Positions 27,013 through 36,448 of a stretch of 64,000 bases of DNA are shown here, one piece after another. The DNA is from a virus. The stretch spans positions 2,184-66,183 of the IMG/VR virus record IMGVR_UViG_3300001533_002103, one strand, 5' to 3'. Made by a program: the position numbers and the translations under genes. The notes under the pieces were generated by a model that worked only from the letters and a program-made list of their open reading frames with translations, was not told the origin of the DNA and did not search any database. Position 1 is the stretch's first letter. Every line of letters begins with the position of its first letter.

Positions 27013-27227
27013 TTTTCACTCCATTCTAAAGTTTCTTAGAAAAAATTCTTCGAAATATAAGAAAAATTGTTTTTTCATAGAAAACACAAATTTCTCTACA
27101 ATTTCTTTTCGATATACTTAATTTATCAATACATCTACAATATACATGGAGGGGATTTAATATATGAAAAATTAATTTCCGTATCATAAAATATTATTTT
27201 CCTCCCATTTAAAATTTCTATTTATTT
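27013..27227 (+). other. Intergenic region, 215 bp
   Basis: AT-rich gap between the FolE2 gene and the downstream hypothetical gene, both on the minus strand. No supported gene, strong hairpin or copy of the GAACAAATAA motif was found. A GGAGGGG followed by ATGAAAAATTAA near 27148-27175 on the plus strand is too short to be a gene. Confidence 0.5.
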
Positions 27228-28073
27228 TTATATGTTAGTAGTATTATTAAATCCATTTTCAATGCCTTTAAAATTTATTGCAATTGCATCACTTGGATGA
27301 ATACTCTCCTGATGAATGCATTTCACATACCAATCATATATCTTATCATTATTATTTAATTCAACAGATATTCTCCTTATCGCGTCTTCCACAAACATTG
27401 TATTCGAGCCAGCTATTTCTGCAAGTCTTTGTTCATCCACTCGTTTCACAATAGGATATGGTAGAGTCTTTACTACTTTTTCTACTGAAGAAATTATATT
27501 TTCTAACCATACATAATTCGGTTCTTTTGTCTCTATTAAAATATGAGCAAAAGATCTTTGAGCATGTGGATACCCATGTGAACCGTGTGCTTCTAAGTGA
27601 CCACAAAGTTCTGCAGAACACGGACAATATGAAGAATATTGTATTATAACCTTTTGAAAAAATCTAAATTCTTCTCCTATTAATTGTCCCTCAAATTTAC
27701 AATCATAATACATTGGAAACATATTATCTGTGACAGGAGATCGAACCATAATTGGAATCTTAAATTTAAAAGATAAGAAACTATGATCCCCCCCAACTGT
27801 CTTTTTAAAATCCTTTAATATTTGTTCTATTAAAAAGTGTTTTAGTGGTCGCTCCAAATATTTATTTAATGTCCTCAAAAGTCTTGACATTGATATCCCT
27901 TTAACATCATCATTAATATTCGTTCTCATTGCAACATTGGCAACTACTTCAGTATATCCTCCACTCAGCAATTCTAATAAAAACGGAACACTCACATTAT
28001 CTACACCAACCTGAGAAATTGGAATCTTAATATCTGGTTCTGTTAACTGTATATCTGGAAGATCTTCATACAT
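27228..28073 (-). CDS. folE2: GTP cyclohydrolase IB (FolE2-type)
   Basis: A 281-residue protein of the FolE2/MptA family. Signatures: NINDDVKGISMSRLL (residues 52-66; the family has rGIHMSR) and YCPCSAELC (C150, C152) followed by GYPHAQRS (family GAHNQRS). FolE2 converts GTP to 7,8-dihydroneopterin triphosphate, the first step to folate or to queuosine/7-deazaguanine bases. With the QueD homologue at 47263 this suggests a 7-deazaguanine pathway, used by some phages to modify DNA against restriction. A strong AAAGGAGG site is present. Confidence 0.85.
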   Translation of the reverse strand: MYEDLPDIQLTEPDIKIPISQVGVDNVSVPFLLELLSGGYTEVVANVAMRTNINDDVKGISMSRLLRTLNKYLERPLKHFLIEQILKDFKKTVGGDHSFLSFKFKIPIMVRSPVTDNMFPMYYDCKFEGQLIGEEFRFFQKVIIQYSSYCPCSAELCGHLEAHGSHGYPHAQRSFAHILIETKEPNYVWLENIISSVEKVVKTLPYPIVKRVDEQRLAEIAGSNTMFVEDAIRRISVELNNNDKIYDWYVKCIHQESIHPSDAIAINFKGIENGFNNTTNI

Positions 28074-28171
28074 TAATTTTTCCTCCTTTATTATTTACAA
28101 TAGATTTGAAATCTTTCTAAACATATATTTTATTGTTATCTTCATTAACTTCCTTTCTACTTCTTCCCTTA

Positions 28172-31100
28172 TTATTCATGTTTTAATCCTATTACTGTTA
28201 AATATGAATTAAATAAATGTAGAGATTCTGGTTTCTTATCTATTTCTTTGTCATCATCACTTACTAAGGCTGTCTCCACATTCTCTTTAATAAATTTATT
28301 TTGTAAATCTATACAATCAGATTTTGTAGTTAACATTTCATTTAGATTTTTCATACCACCCTGACTAATAATAGCATTCACTTCCATCTCACCAAGACGT
28401 TGACCTCCATCCATTTTTCTTCCACCAGGTGGTTGTAATGTTCTTCTAGTATATGGTCCTATTCCCCTACCAGCTAATCTATCTTCTGCAATATGTACCA
28501 ATTTAAAGAAATATAAATATCCAACAGCAATAGTATTAATCAACCAACCCTTAGTATGAGGATCATATACTCTATATTTATATAATGTTCCTGTATATTT
28601 CATAGCTTCATATAATTGATCAGATTTAATTGACTCAAACGGAGGTTGAATAATTGATAAGTCATCTATAAAATCATCATCAATTATCTCTGGTGTCTGG
28701 TCAACAAATTGCTTATAATACCAATTTCCCTCTGTATTATCTATAATCTTAATATATTTAAATAAGTAATCTTTCACTAATTTTTGGTCATCATTTTTCT
28801 TAATCATTTCTTTTAATTGGTTCTTTAAATCTATAACAGACATTGATAAATGTAATTCAAATAATTGTCCGATATTCATTCTAGATATAATTCCTAATGG
28901 ATTAATACATATATCTACATGCTTCCCATTTTCTAAAATAGGCATTCTGTCATGTTTTATAATAGTAGATATAACACCTTTATTTCCATGACGATTTGCA
29001 ATTTTGTCACCAACAGACAATTTTCTTTCATATATTCCTCCAATTTCAACTAACATCCCATTAATTCTTTCCCCTTTATTTCTATACTTTCCAGTCCAAT
29101 TAAATTTATTCAAGTTCTTTTCTTTAATAATTTCTTCTGCTCGTATTGGAGGAAAATGCTCATTAATAAGTGATATAATTTCTTTTTGTTTTGCTTTTTG
29201 TCTGTCAATTTTTTTCTTTACCCAATCATCAAATTCCATTACTTGTTTACACCAATTATTTGGATATATATTTACTCGTTGTATTAACATATCTTTATCA
29301 ACAGTTAATTCTTGTTCATCCTCAAATACTCTTCCAGAATAAGTATAATCATTAGGAACTTTCCTTTTTATAGCAAATACTCCTCCCTTGAATATTCTCT
29401 GATTAATATGTGGCAATGGTCTATAAGTTCCCTTCTGAATAGGACCGAGAACATAATTCGGTGGTAATATAAATGATAAATTTCGATAATGAACACTCCG
29501 AAACATTTCTTCTAATCTATCCGAAATTATTAATCCATCTTCATAATTATATCCAAAATAAGGCATTACAGCAGTAAGTAAATTCTTTCCAATATTTATA
29601 TTACCATCATCATCAATAAATGAACTTTTCGCTAAAATGTCTCCCTTTTTAAATCTATCTCCCTTCTTTACTTGTTTATATAAAACATAAAAATTATCAA
29701 CATAATTGTTATTAAAATCAATATCTATAATATCGACATCCCCATCATCATATGAGACAATCAAATAATTATTAATAACATTGTTTCTTGTATCAGATAC
29801 AACTACTCCATCCTTTTTTGCTCTAATACAAAACTTTGTATAATCTGAATAAGTTGATTCACACCCCGATTGAATTATTGGCTTATCAAAATTCAATAAT
29901 TGAATAGCTTGTCTCATCTGAGATGATGACATTTGTAATCTCGTTTGATCATCATGCTCCAAAAATGGAACGGTAGATACTACAGGAGAAATTATTTGTT
30001 TATCCAATTGTTCATCAGTAAATTTTAAATTTTCATCAAGATTTACATTTGGCAATAAGTTTTGTAATACACCACAATTATCTCGGTCTGGTGTATCCAC
30101 TGGACATATTCTTCCTAACATTGATGAATATACATCTCTTAAATGTGTTGGTACATTTTCTTTTTTAAATCCTCCTGGACCAACCAGACTAGTTCTACAT
30201 AATTTAGTTATTTCATCTAGAGGATTAATTGAAAAATCAAACTGTACAATATCTGAAACATTACAATCAGATAATATTTTTGTTGAATTAATATTAAATA
30301 ATGGTTTAGTAGAAGTTCTATTTACTATACATAAATCAAAAATTGATTGAGCAATATGGGATAAAACAATATATTCAAAACATCGTATTCTTTTATTCGT
30401 AAATAATAAATCACTGTAACTACTTCTGTCTGTTAACACATTTAAAATAGAAATAGATTCATCTCCCTTTATTACCTCCACTAATTCATCTATGACAGAA
30501 TTCGTCTTAAAAAACTTTGCTGACATTATATCGATTTTTGGTATTATATCTAATGCATATATTATTGTTTCTCCCTTTTTTAATGGATTGTATGTAGTAT
30601 ACAGTCGACCAACTTCTGTAATAAAGTCTTTTCTCTCAAATCCTTCAGAACTTTCATAATATCCCTTTAAATCTAATCTCAATTTTGAAAACATATCTTT
30701 ATTTACATCAATAGAATCTAATTGAAAATCATCAAAAATCTTATCTCTATCATATTTACAAAACAATAATAATGCTAATGGAACATGCCCTTTAAGAAAA
30801 TTCACTTTTATAAATGGTAATTCGTTAGTATCTTCTACAAAAATTGTAGCAACATTTGTTTTAAGCTTTATCTGATCTCCCCTAGTTATTATTGGAAGAT
30901 CATATAATTGAAAAAATGGTATCTTTCTTCTACCATTTATAATTATATAATTATCTTCTATCAACTTTGGGATATAAACACTTAAATCTAATTCTTGTAT
31001 GTCTTTAGTTAATTTTATAATAAAGTTCTCTTTTAAACTCCTAAACAACTCTCCTTGAGAAAGTCGTGCAGGTTTTATTCCTATTTCTTTTATAGTAAAT

Positions 31101-31222
31101 CCAATCTCCTTTACTGGTTCTAGCATCATTTTTACATTATTTAAGAGATTAGCATATTCTCTTTTTCTAATGTCAAAAATGTTATCTTCTTTTAACTCAA
31201 AATTTTTATTAATTATATTCAA
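28172..31222 (-). CDS. Phage DNA-directed RNA polymerase, beta-subunit homologue (set 1)
   Basis: A 1016-residue, single-chain beta homologue, short compared with bacterial RpoB (about 1200-1340). Conserved beta blocks in order: LVGPGGF...RICPVDTPDRDNCG (about residues 345-380), YFGYNYEDGLIISDRL, GDKIANRHGNKGVIS (about residue 740; the clamp/active-site lysine region) and GGRKMDGGQRLGEMEVNAI near residue 945. The start is TTG at 31222 after GAGGAGG. It lies 22 bp after the beta-prime gene, with which it forms a polymerase independent of host RpoB/RpoC. No sigma or alpha homologue was recognised nearby. Confidence 0.93.
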   Translation of the reverse strand: MNIINKNFELKEDNIFDIRKREYANLLNNVKMMLEPVKEIGFTIKEIGIKPARLSQGELFRSLKENFIIKLTKDIQELDLSVYIPKLIEDNYIIINGRRKIPFFQLYDLPIITRGDQIKLKTNVATIFVEDTNELPFIKVNFLKGHVPLALLLFCKYDRDKIFDDFQLDSIDVNKDMFSKLRLDLKGYYESSEGFERKDFITEVGRLYTTYNPLKKGETIIYALDIIPKIDIMSAKFFKTNSVIDELVEVIKGDESISILNVLTDRSSYSDLLFTNKRIRCFEYIVLSHIAQSIFDLCIVNRTSTKPLFNINSTKILSDCNVSDIVQFDFSINPLDEITKLCRTSLVGPGGFKKENVPTHLRDVYSSMLGRICPVDTPDRDNCGVLQNLLPNVNLDENLKFTDEQLDKQIISPVVSTVPFLEHDDQTRLQMSSSQMRQAIQLLNFDKPIIQSGCESTYSDYTKFCIRAKKDGVVVSDTRNNVINNYLIVSYDDGDVDIIDIDFNNNYVDNFYVLYKQVKKGDRFKKGDILAKSSFIDDDGNINIGKNLLTAVMPYFGYNYEDGLIISDRLEEMFRSVHYRNLSFILPPNYVLGPIQKGTYRPLPHINQRIFKGGVFAIKRKVPNDYTYSGRVFEDEQELTVDKDMLIQRVNIYPNNWCKQVMEFDDWVKKKIDRQKAKQKEIISLINEHFPPIRAEEIIKEKNLNKFNWTGKYRNKGERINGMLVEIGGIYERKLSVGDKIANRHGNKGVISTIIKHDRMPILENGKHVDICINPLGIISRMNIGQLFELHLSMSVIDLKNQLKEMIKKNDDQKLVKDYLFKYIKIIDNTEGNWYYKQFVDQTPEIIDDDFIDDLSIIQPPFESIKSDQLYEAMKYTGTLYKYRVYDPHTKGWLINTIAVGYLYFFKLVHIAEDRLAGRGIGPYTRRTLQPPGGRKMDGGQRLGEMEVNAIISQGGMKNLNEMLTTKSDCIDLQNKFIKENVETALVSDDDKEIDKKPESLHLFNSYLTVIGLKHE

Positions 31223-31243
31223 CTTGGAAATCCTCCTCTATAA

Positions 31244-33958
31244 TTACACCTCTTTTCCTAGTAATAATTTATCAAATATTCCTGAATATGAATCTGGTTT
31301 CAACATACTATTAATAATATTTTGCCTTGGATTTGAAAATGCAAGTCCCAGAAGCCAACTTTCATATGCAGGAACTGATTGTATACTATGAAATTCCGGT
31401 GAATGTTTCTCTCTATCTTTCATTAATCTCCATTTTTTTCTTCCGACCCACATGAGCTGTGATACAATACATTCATAATGTACATGATATATACTTCTAC
31501 TAATTCCATATACTTCAAATAAATCTTCTATAATTTCAGAAGGTGTTTTATTTCCAAACCTATGAAAAATTTCACTAGCTCGTGAAAGATCGTTAATAAT
31601 ATCCATTTGTTTCATTGAATCTGAAGATGAATTATCATCTGTTTGTTTTGTAACAGCAACTCCAGATGTATGAAATGTTCTAAGTGTCAATTGGGTACTT
31701 GCTTCTCCTAATGTTTGAGCAGCAATTATTCCAATAAAAGAACTATTTAAACTCTTATAAAGATCCCCATAACATTTATGACATATCTTATTACTTTTAC
31801 AGAATATGGGACTCCTAAGTTGAATTGTTTTATTAATATAATTCTTATAATTATCTTTAGTAATTTTTTCTAATTCACCATTTGTAGTAATATATCTATT
31901 GATTAATGATTTTGCTTTTCTTTCATTTTTAACAAAAACACTTAAAGTATCTGTAGTTCCACAGTCATCTAAAACAGGATCAATTTGCAAATTAACAGAA
32001 CTGAATATCAATTTTCTTGAAAGATATCCAGACCTTCCTGTATTTAATGCAACATCTAATAATCCCTTTCTACTTCCATATGTAGATGTAAAAAATTCTT
32101 CTGGTGTTAGTCCATCTACTAAACTATGTTTAATGGGAGTGTCTAAAATAATCCCTTCAAAATTTGAAATAAAACCCCGAGTTAGAACTATTTGTCGAAC
32201 CTGATCCCAACTCCCTCTAGATCCAGATTCAATCATATATGCATAATTAAAATTTTTACGTAGAAAATTTTCTGTATCTTTACTAGACACTTTATCTAAT
32301 TGACTTATTATTGTGGAATTTTCTTCCTCAGAATACAAGTTATCTCTAATTTCTAATGCATTCTTTATAATAAAAGAGTCTAATGATAATGTTACACCTA
32401 ATAATGTAGAATATTTAAATCCAACTCTTTTAATATTATCCAGAGTATTTTTTACAATTTCAACATTATAATTTTCTACAACATCATTTAGTATTTGCAA
32501 TAATTTTTTCTTATCTACTATTTCATTTATTAATTGATAATCACTAGGCAAACAATTATTAAATGATCTTCTTCCCTTTGAAATCAATTCCCCTTTACAT
32601 TCTACTAAATCTTGATCTGGAAACATATTTGATGTTAAACTATATATTCCAAGAACTATATCCTGACTTGGAATGAGAGAAATAGATTCATCAGCAGGAC
32701 TGATAAGATTTTTTGTAACTAGGAACTTATCAATTATTTCTTGTTTTGTCTCTTCACTAATTGGAATATAAACAGCCATTTGATCTCCATCAAAATCTGC
32801 ATTAAATGGAGAACAGATTAGAGGATGAACTTTAATGACGTGATCTGTTGTAACTTTTATTTTAAATCCAAGTACACTCTGACTATGAAGAGTTGGTTGT
32901 CTATTTAATAGACAAACTTGATCTTTAGCTAATTCTTCACATATTTCTAATAAATGTGGTTGTTCTTGTTTAATACATAATTCTATATAATCTAATGCCT
33001 CATTAAATATGCGATCATGACCAATCTCAATTAACTTTTTTGCAATTGGAATATTAAATAATTTTAAAAACATTTGATATGGTAATGCACATTCATCTAA
33101 GTTTAATGTAGGGTCAGGAACAATAATTGCTCTCCCAGAAAAATTTACCCTTTTTCCTAATATATTTCCTCGAACTAATCCACTCTTTTTAGAAAGTTTT
33201 TGTATAATATGAATATATAATTCATTAACAGCCTTTTGTAATGGAATAAAATATGCATAATATACTCTTCTATCTTTAATATCAATAACTGTTCCTTTTA
33301 TACTTTCCTTTTTTGTAAGTATTTGTGTATAGAATCTATTAATTTCATCAAGAGAATGACTATCTTTAGATGCTGATTTAGCTGCTGGTCTAAGATCTGG
33401 AGGAAGAACAATTACTTCATTTAAAACTAATTTATCAATATTCTCTTTAATAATCTTCCATTCTTCATATCCGTTTTCTAAAAATTCGTCTGCAAAATAT
33501 CTAACTAATTGATCTATAGCATCCAGAGCATACCATTTCTTAACACCGCTTGGAATGTTCTCTTGAGTGGTAGTAGCAACAAATTCATCATCTATCATAT
33601 ACAGGACACTATTTTCATCACTAAGAAACAAATTTATATTAGATTTTAATATTGGATCAGCAACTTTATATAATACATCTTTAAACAATGGATTCATAAC
33701 TGGTAATGGCAATACTATTTTTGCAAATCTCCTACGTCTTTCCACATTGCTAACAATATCAACACCACATATATTACAAGTACTTCCTTGCTTAGAAATA
33801 CCATAATATGTACCACATTGACAAGTATAATTTTTAATCGGACCAAAAATTTGTTCAGAAAACAGTCCATCTGGATGATAATGTCTTCTATTAATTAACT
33901 TTGGAGTTTTTACTTCTTTGAGATCTTTACAGAAATCATTATCTAGAAAACTTGACAT
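31244..33958 (-). CDS. Phage DNA-directed RNA polymerase, beta-prime-subunit homologue (set 1)
   Basis: 904 residues, complete. The N-terminal zinc ribbon is intact (C46, C48, C61, C64), followed by the RRRRFAKIVLPLPV clamp strand and GLVRGNILGKRVNFSGRAIIVPDP. The catalytic magnesium loop NADFDGDQMAVY is at residues 386-397. Trigger-loop and bridge-helix regions (GSRKGLLDVALNTGRSGYLSRKL and AAQTLGEASTQLTLRTFHTSG) follow. A CxxC zinc site near 690 is also present. It is unsplit, unlike the fragmented subunits of phiKZ- or AR9-like phages. ATG at 33958 with GGAGT upstream. Confidence 0.95.
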   Translation of the reverse strand: MSSFLDNDFCKDLKEVKTPKLINRRHYHPDGLFSEQIFGPIKNYTCQCGTYYGISKQGSTCNICGVDIVSNVERRRRFAKIVLPLPVMNPLFKDVLYKVADPILKSNINLFLSDENSVLYMIDDEFVATTTQENIPSGVKKWYALDAIDQLVRYFADEFLENGYEEWKIIKENIDKLVLNEVIVLPPDLRPAAKSASKDSHSLDEINRFYTQILTKKESIKGTVIDIKDRRVYYAYFIPLQKAVNELYIHIIQKLSKKSGLVRGNILGKRVNFSGRAIIVPDPTLNLDECALPYQMFLKLFNIPIAKKLIEIGHDRIFNEALDYIELCIKQEQPHLLEICEELAKDQVCLLNRQPTLHSQSVLGFKIKVTTDHVIKVHPLICSPFNADFDGDQMAVYIPISEETKQEIIDKFLVTKNLISPADESISLIPSQDIVLGIYSLTSNMFPDQDLVECKGELISKGRRSFNNCLPSDYQLINEIVDKKKLLQILNDVVENYNVEIVKNTLDNIKRVGFKYSTLLGVTLSLDSFIIKNALEIRDNLYSEEENSTIISQLDKVSSKDTENFLRKNFNYAYMIESGSRGSWDQVRQIVLTRGFISNFEGIILDTPIKHSLVDGLTPEEFFTSTYGSRKGLLDVALNTGRSGYLSRKLIFSSVNLQIDPVLDDCGTTDTLSVFVKNERKAKSLINRYITTNGELEKITKDNYKNYINKTIQLRSPIFCKSNKICHKCYGDLYKSLNSSFIGIIAAQTLGEASTQLTLRTFHTSGVAVTKQTDDNSSSDSMKQMDIINDLSRASEIFHRFGNKTPSEIIEDLFEVYGISRSIYHVHYECIVSQLMWVGRKKWRLMKDREKHSPEFHSIQSVPAYESWLLGLAFSNPRQNIINSMLKPDSYSGIFDKLLLGKEV

Positions 33959-33962
33959 CTTT

Positions 33963-34187
33963 TTACTCCTTTAAATTTTTTAAAACATGTTCTGCTAATA
34001 AACGAAAATGTTTTTTTATTTTTTTCGATATGAGTTTATCTATCTCAGGAAGAATAGCATCTACGATACTTTTTGCATCTTGGGATGTAATTGGATTATT
34101 TTGTGTTTTAATTATTTTTTGAACAATTTCATATATTTCTTGTTCTATTTGAGCACTTATTATTTTAATTCCCTCTCCTTTTCCCAT
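33963..34187 (-). CDS. Small helical protein between E2-like and RNA polymerase genes
   Basis: A 74-residue, charged helical protein. It begins 2 bp after the E2-like gene and ends 4 bp before the beta-prime gene, so it is co-transcribed with both. No motif is recognised; an RNA polymerase accessory (omega-like) or a partner of the E2-like protein are guesses from position only. Confidence 0.55.
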   Translation of the reverse strand: MGKGEGIKIISAQIEQEIYEIVQKIIKTQNNPITSQDAKSIVDAILPEIDKLISKKIKKHFRLLAEHVLKNLKE

Positions 34188-34189
34188 AA

Positions 34190-35110
34190 TTAATTTTCTC
34201 CTTCATGATAAAATGTTACTACTTCTCCTTTTTTCTGTACTTCTACTGGTCTAAAACTTTTCCAATATGAATTTGAAAAATTCCAAACCTGAAGAATTTT
34301 ATTTACCATTAAAATTGCATCTTCTTTCTTTTGTCCATGAATTAACAATTCCTTAGACCCCACACATATTTTATGGAGATAAGGATCAACATTTGGATGT
34401 TTACCAATAAAAAGAGCATCCATTACTGTATGATTATCATCATATACAAATAGATATTTATTAATTTGAAAACTTTTATCTAATACATTTATTATATAAT
34501 ATATTGCATCAGTGTCATAAATAATCATTGGTTTGACTTCATTTGTTATTACTTCAAATTCAGAAGCGTCTTCAAAATATGGTTCTTGTTCTTCATCTAT
34601 CTGTGGAACTTTCCCCCATCCGACATTATCACTACCCTCTATAAAATTTAATAAGGAAGTATTTTTTTGACACTGGTATTCTCTTAAATCATAAGTTCCT
34701 AACCAATCTCTTACTTTATTTCGTAAGTCATCATCCAGTCTTAAATTTCCAGGATATTCTTCTACTATTTTTCTTTTAATTCTATCTGATATTTTTTCAT
34801 CCCATATTCTTCTACAATCTTTAGAGAATCTTGTGGTACACATAAGTCCATCTTTATATAGAAGATTATCTAATACATTATAATGACGACCATTTACAAA
34901 TACATTTTTTAAGTAGGTTATATTATTAATACTCTCTGTAATTAATGCATAACCATTTACAATAAGCCAACGAGGGCTGATTTTTCTTATGACTTTCCTA
35001 TTTTTGTTTAACACCTCTATTTCACGCTGTCGAACAAACTCCTCTGTTCCATCCTTGTTTATTATTTTAAATGGATATATTCTGTCATAAAATACTTCTA
35101 AATTAATCAT
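34190..35110 (-). CDS. Candidate E2-like conjugating protein (HPN...C motif)
   Basis: A 306-residue protein. The C-terminal third carries KHPNVDPYLHKICVGSK: HPN at 238-240 and a Cys at 249. In ubiquitin E2 enzymes the HPN motif precedes the catalytic Cys by 7-8 residues (HPN...G-x-I-C-L), so this is a close match with one extra residue. Two helices follow (KKEDAILMVNKILQVWN), as in the E2 fold. The N-terminal 180 residues are unassigned. The gene follows the ThiF/E1-like gene by 1 bp, the expected partnership. No homology search was done, and the remaining E2 fold is not proven. Confidence 0.5.
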   Translation of the reverse strand: MINLEVFYDRIYPFKIINKDGTEEFVRQREIEVLNKNRKVIRKISPRWLIVNGYALITESINNITYLKNVFVNGRHYNVLDNLLYKDGLMCTTRFSKDCRRIWDEKISDRIKRKIVEEYPGNLRLDDDLRNKVRDWLGTYDLREYQCQKNTSLLNFIEGSDNVGWGKVPQIDEEQEPYFEDASEFEVITNEVKPMIIYDTDAIYYIINVLDKSFQINKYLFVYDDNHTVMDALFIGKHPNVDPYLHKICVGSKELLIHGQKKEDAILMVNKILQVWNFSNSYWKSFRPVEVQKKGEVVTFYHEGEN

Positions 35111-35111
35111 T

Positions 35112-36086
35112 CTATGCCCCCTTCGTTACTTCTAATAATTGAACAACTAATTTAGTTTTTGTTGGAATAATACTAACAACAATATCAAAATTACTATGTT
35201 CTAATTTACTTTGTAATAATGATTGTAATTTGTTTTTCACATCTATTTCTGATTTAAAAAATCCTTTCTTTATCTTTGTTGGAAATGGCCGTTCTTCGTT
35301 TGAACCGTCATATATCCAAACATCAACCTCTTGATTTTCTTGGAATATTGGACTAATTGAATTTGTAATTCCATAAACTTTATTTTCCAATTGATCATAT
35401 TCATAAACTCTATCTTCATAATATTTTTGTAAAAAAGAACTCTCATCTTTCAATTGTTTTACTCCAATATTAGAAGCTATATTATCTTCACTATATATTA
35501 TATCAATTCGTTGTTGTCGAAGATATTTTTCTATGGTTAATAGATGTTCATCTATTTTTCCAAAATTTAAACTATATACATGTTCTGAATCACAATATGA
35601 TTTGAAGTTATCACTCATAATTAATTTAGCAGATATTTCTCCAATTCTAATTAAATCATTTTCATCTACATTATCAACATACACACCTCTATAACAAGAA
35701 TTAATTGGTGGATTTTTACGAAAATCAAATATTGCAGTATACCCCTCAATAATAGAAATACTAAGAGAAATTTCATTTCCTCTTTGTATAACCTGATCTC
35801 TACAATCAATAATTACATCTACATCTTTTATTTCTTCAAATTCTACATCCTCATATTTTTTATTAATTATAAAAATCCTATTGTCATTTAAATTCTTTCT
35901 CAAACAGTCCACTTTGGGGTGGTTAATATCTTCTTCTATATAAATTGAATTCTTTAAATTCTTTCTCTTTACTATGTCAAAATCGATTACAATAATCTTT
36001 TCAATAACCGAATATTTTAACAATTCTCGAGAAAAAAATCCACCAAAACTTCCAACACCAATGACAACAACACTTTTAATCGTCAC
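35112..36086 (-). CDS. ThiF/E1-like adenylyltransferase (first of two)
   Basis: A 324-residue protein. The Rossmann nucleotide loop VVIGVGSFGGFFSRE (glycines 10-15), IIVIDFDIVKRKNLKNSIY (D35; the ThiF D-x-D-x-V...N-L pattern) and DVDVIIDCRDQ (D94) define an E1/ThiF fold. The Arg-Gln usually following the N-L is replaced by N-S. The C-terminal about 90 residues form a separate beta-rich domain ending EVTKGA. The start overlaps the upstream 86-residue gene by 4 bp, and the E2-like gene follows at once. It probably adenylates a ubiquitin-like C-terminus; the catalytic Cys cannot be assigned (a CYRG motif at about 131 is possible). Confidence 0.75.
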   Translation of the reverse strand: MTIKSVVVIGVGSFGGFFSRELLKYSVIEKIIVIDFDIVKRKNLKNSIYIEEDINHPKVDCLRKNLNDNRIFIINKKYEDVEFEEIKDVDVIIDCRDQVIQRGNEISLSISIIEGYTAIFDFRKNPPINSCYRGVYVDNVDENDLIRIGEISAKLIMSDNFKSYCDSEHVYSLNFGKIDEHLLTIEKYLRQQRIDIIYSEDNIASNIGVKQLKDESSFLQKYYEDRVYEYDQLENKVYGITNSISPIFQENQEVDVWIYDGSNEERPFPTKIKKGFFKSEIDVKNKLQSLLQSKLEHSNFDIVVSIIPTKTKLVVQLLEVTKGA

Positions 36087-36343
36087 TTACAATCACTCTC
36101 CTGTTTACTATTCAATAAATTAAAAATATCATCTTTCGATTTCATAATAAACTCTACTTCTGACATATCTAGTCTCCCAAGTTTTACAATTTTCATGTCT
36201 CCATTATCATCTTTTTTATATCTAATAAATTGTAATTTTGGCTTCCCATCATTATACGAAAATATAGAAGCACGTAAAATAGAGGATTCCCCAATTAATT
36301 CAACACTACCAATTAATTTATCTTTAGAATAATCATACATCAT
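36083..36343 (-). CDS. Small protein, PC4/YdbC-like by eye
   Basis: An 86-residue protein. The strand pattern SILRASIFSYNDGKPKLQF followed by YKKDDNGDMKIVKLGRLDMSEVEFI loosely resembles PC4-type ssDNA-binding proteins (Y-x-G-K-P-x-x-x-I-R-x-Y ... K-x-G-x-x-L), but key positions differ. It overlaps the ThiF-like gene by 4 bp and follows a perfect hairpin. Its role in the cluster is unknown. Confidence 0.55.
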   Translation of the reverse strand: MMYDYSKDKLIGSVELIGESSILRASIFSYNDGKPKLQFIRYKKDDNGDMKIVKLGRLDMSEVEFIMKSKDDIFNLLNSKQESDCK

Positions 36344-36373
36344 TCTCTCCTTTCTGAAGCTCTTATGTTAATA

Positions 36374-36410
36374 AGTTCTTGTGTCAATATAAAACATTGA
36401 CACAAGAACT
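36374..36410 (-). other. Perfect 15-bp hairpin inside the ubiquitin-like cluster
   Basis: AGTTCTTGTGTCAAT (36374-36388) pairs perfectly with 36396-36410 around a 7-nt loop. It separates the modifier gene (ends at 36449) from the second E1/E2 pair. There is no U-run on either strand, so it is more likely an mRNA stability, processing or attenuation element, or a protein-binding palindrome, than a plain terminator. Confidence 0.6.
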
Positions 36411-36448
36411 CTATCTTAGAATACTAGTCACTACTATTCAAAATTTAA

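Noticed and set aside
33963-34187. RNA polymerase omega subunit
   Set aside because: Position next to beta-prime is suggestive, but the omega signature in the N-terminal helix is not visible.
35112-36086. C-terminal domain of the first ThiF-like protein as a fused second ubiquitin-like domain (ending TKGA)
   Set aside because: The strand order cannot be established by eye and the terminal GA does not match the diglycine or KG endings; it is left as an unassigned domain.
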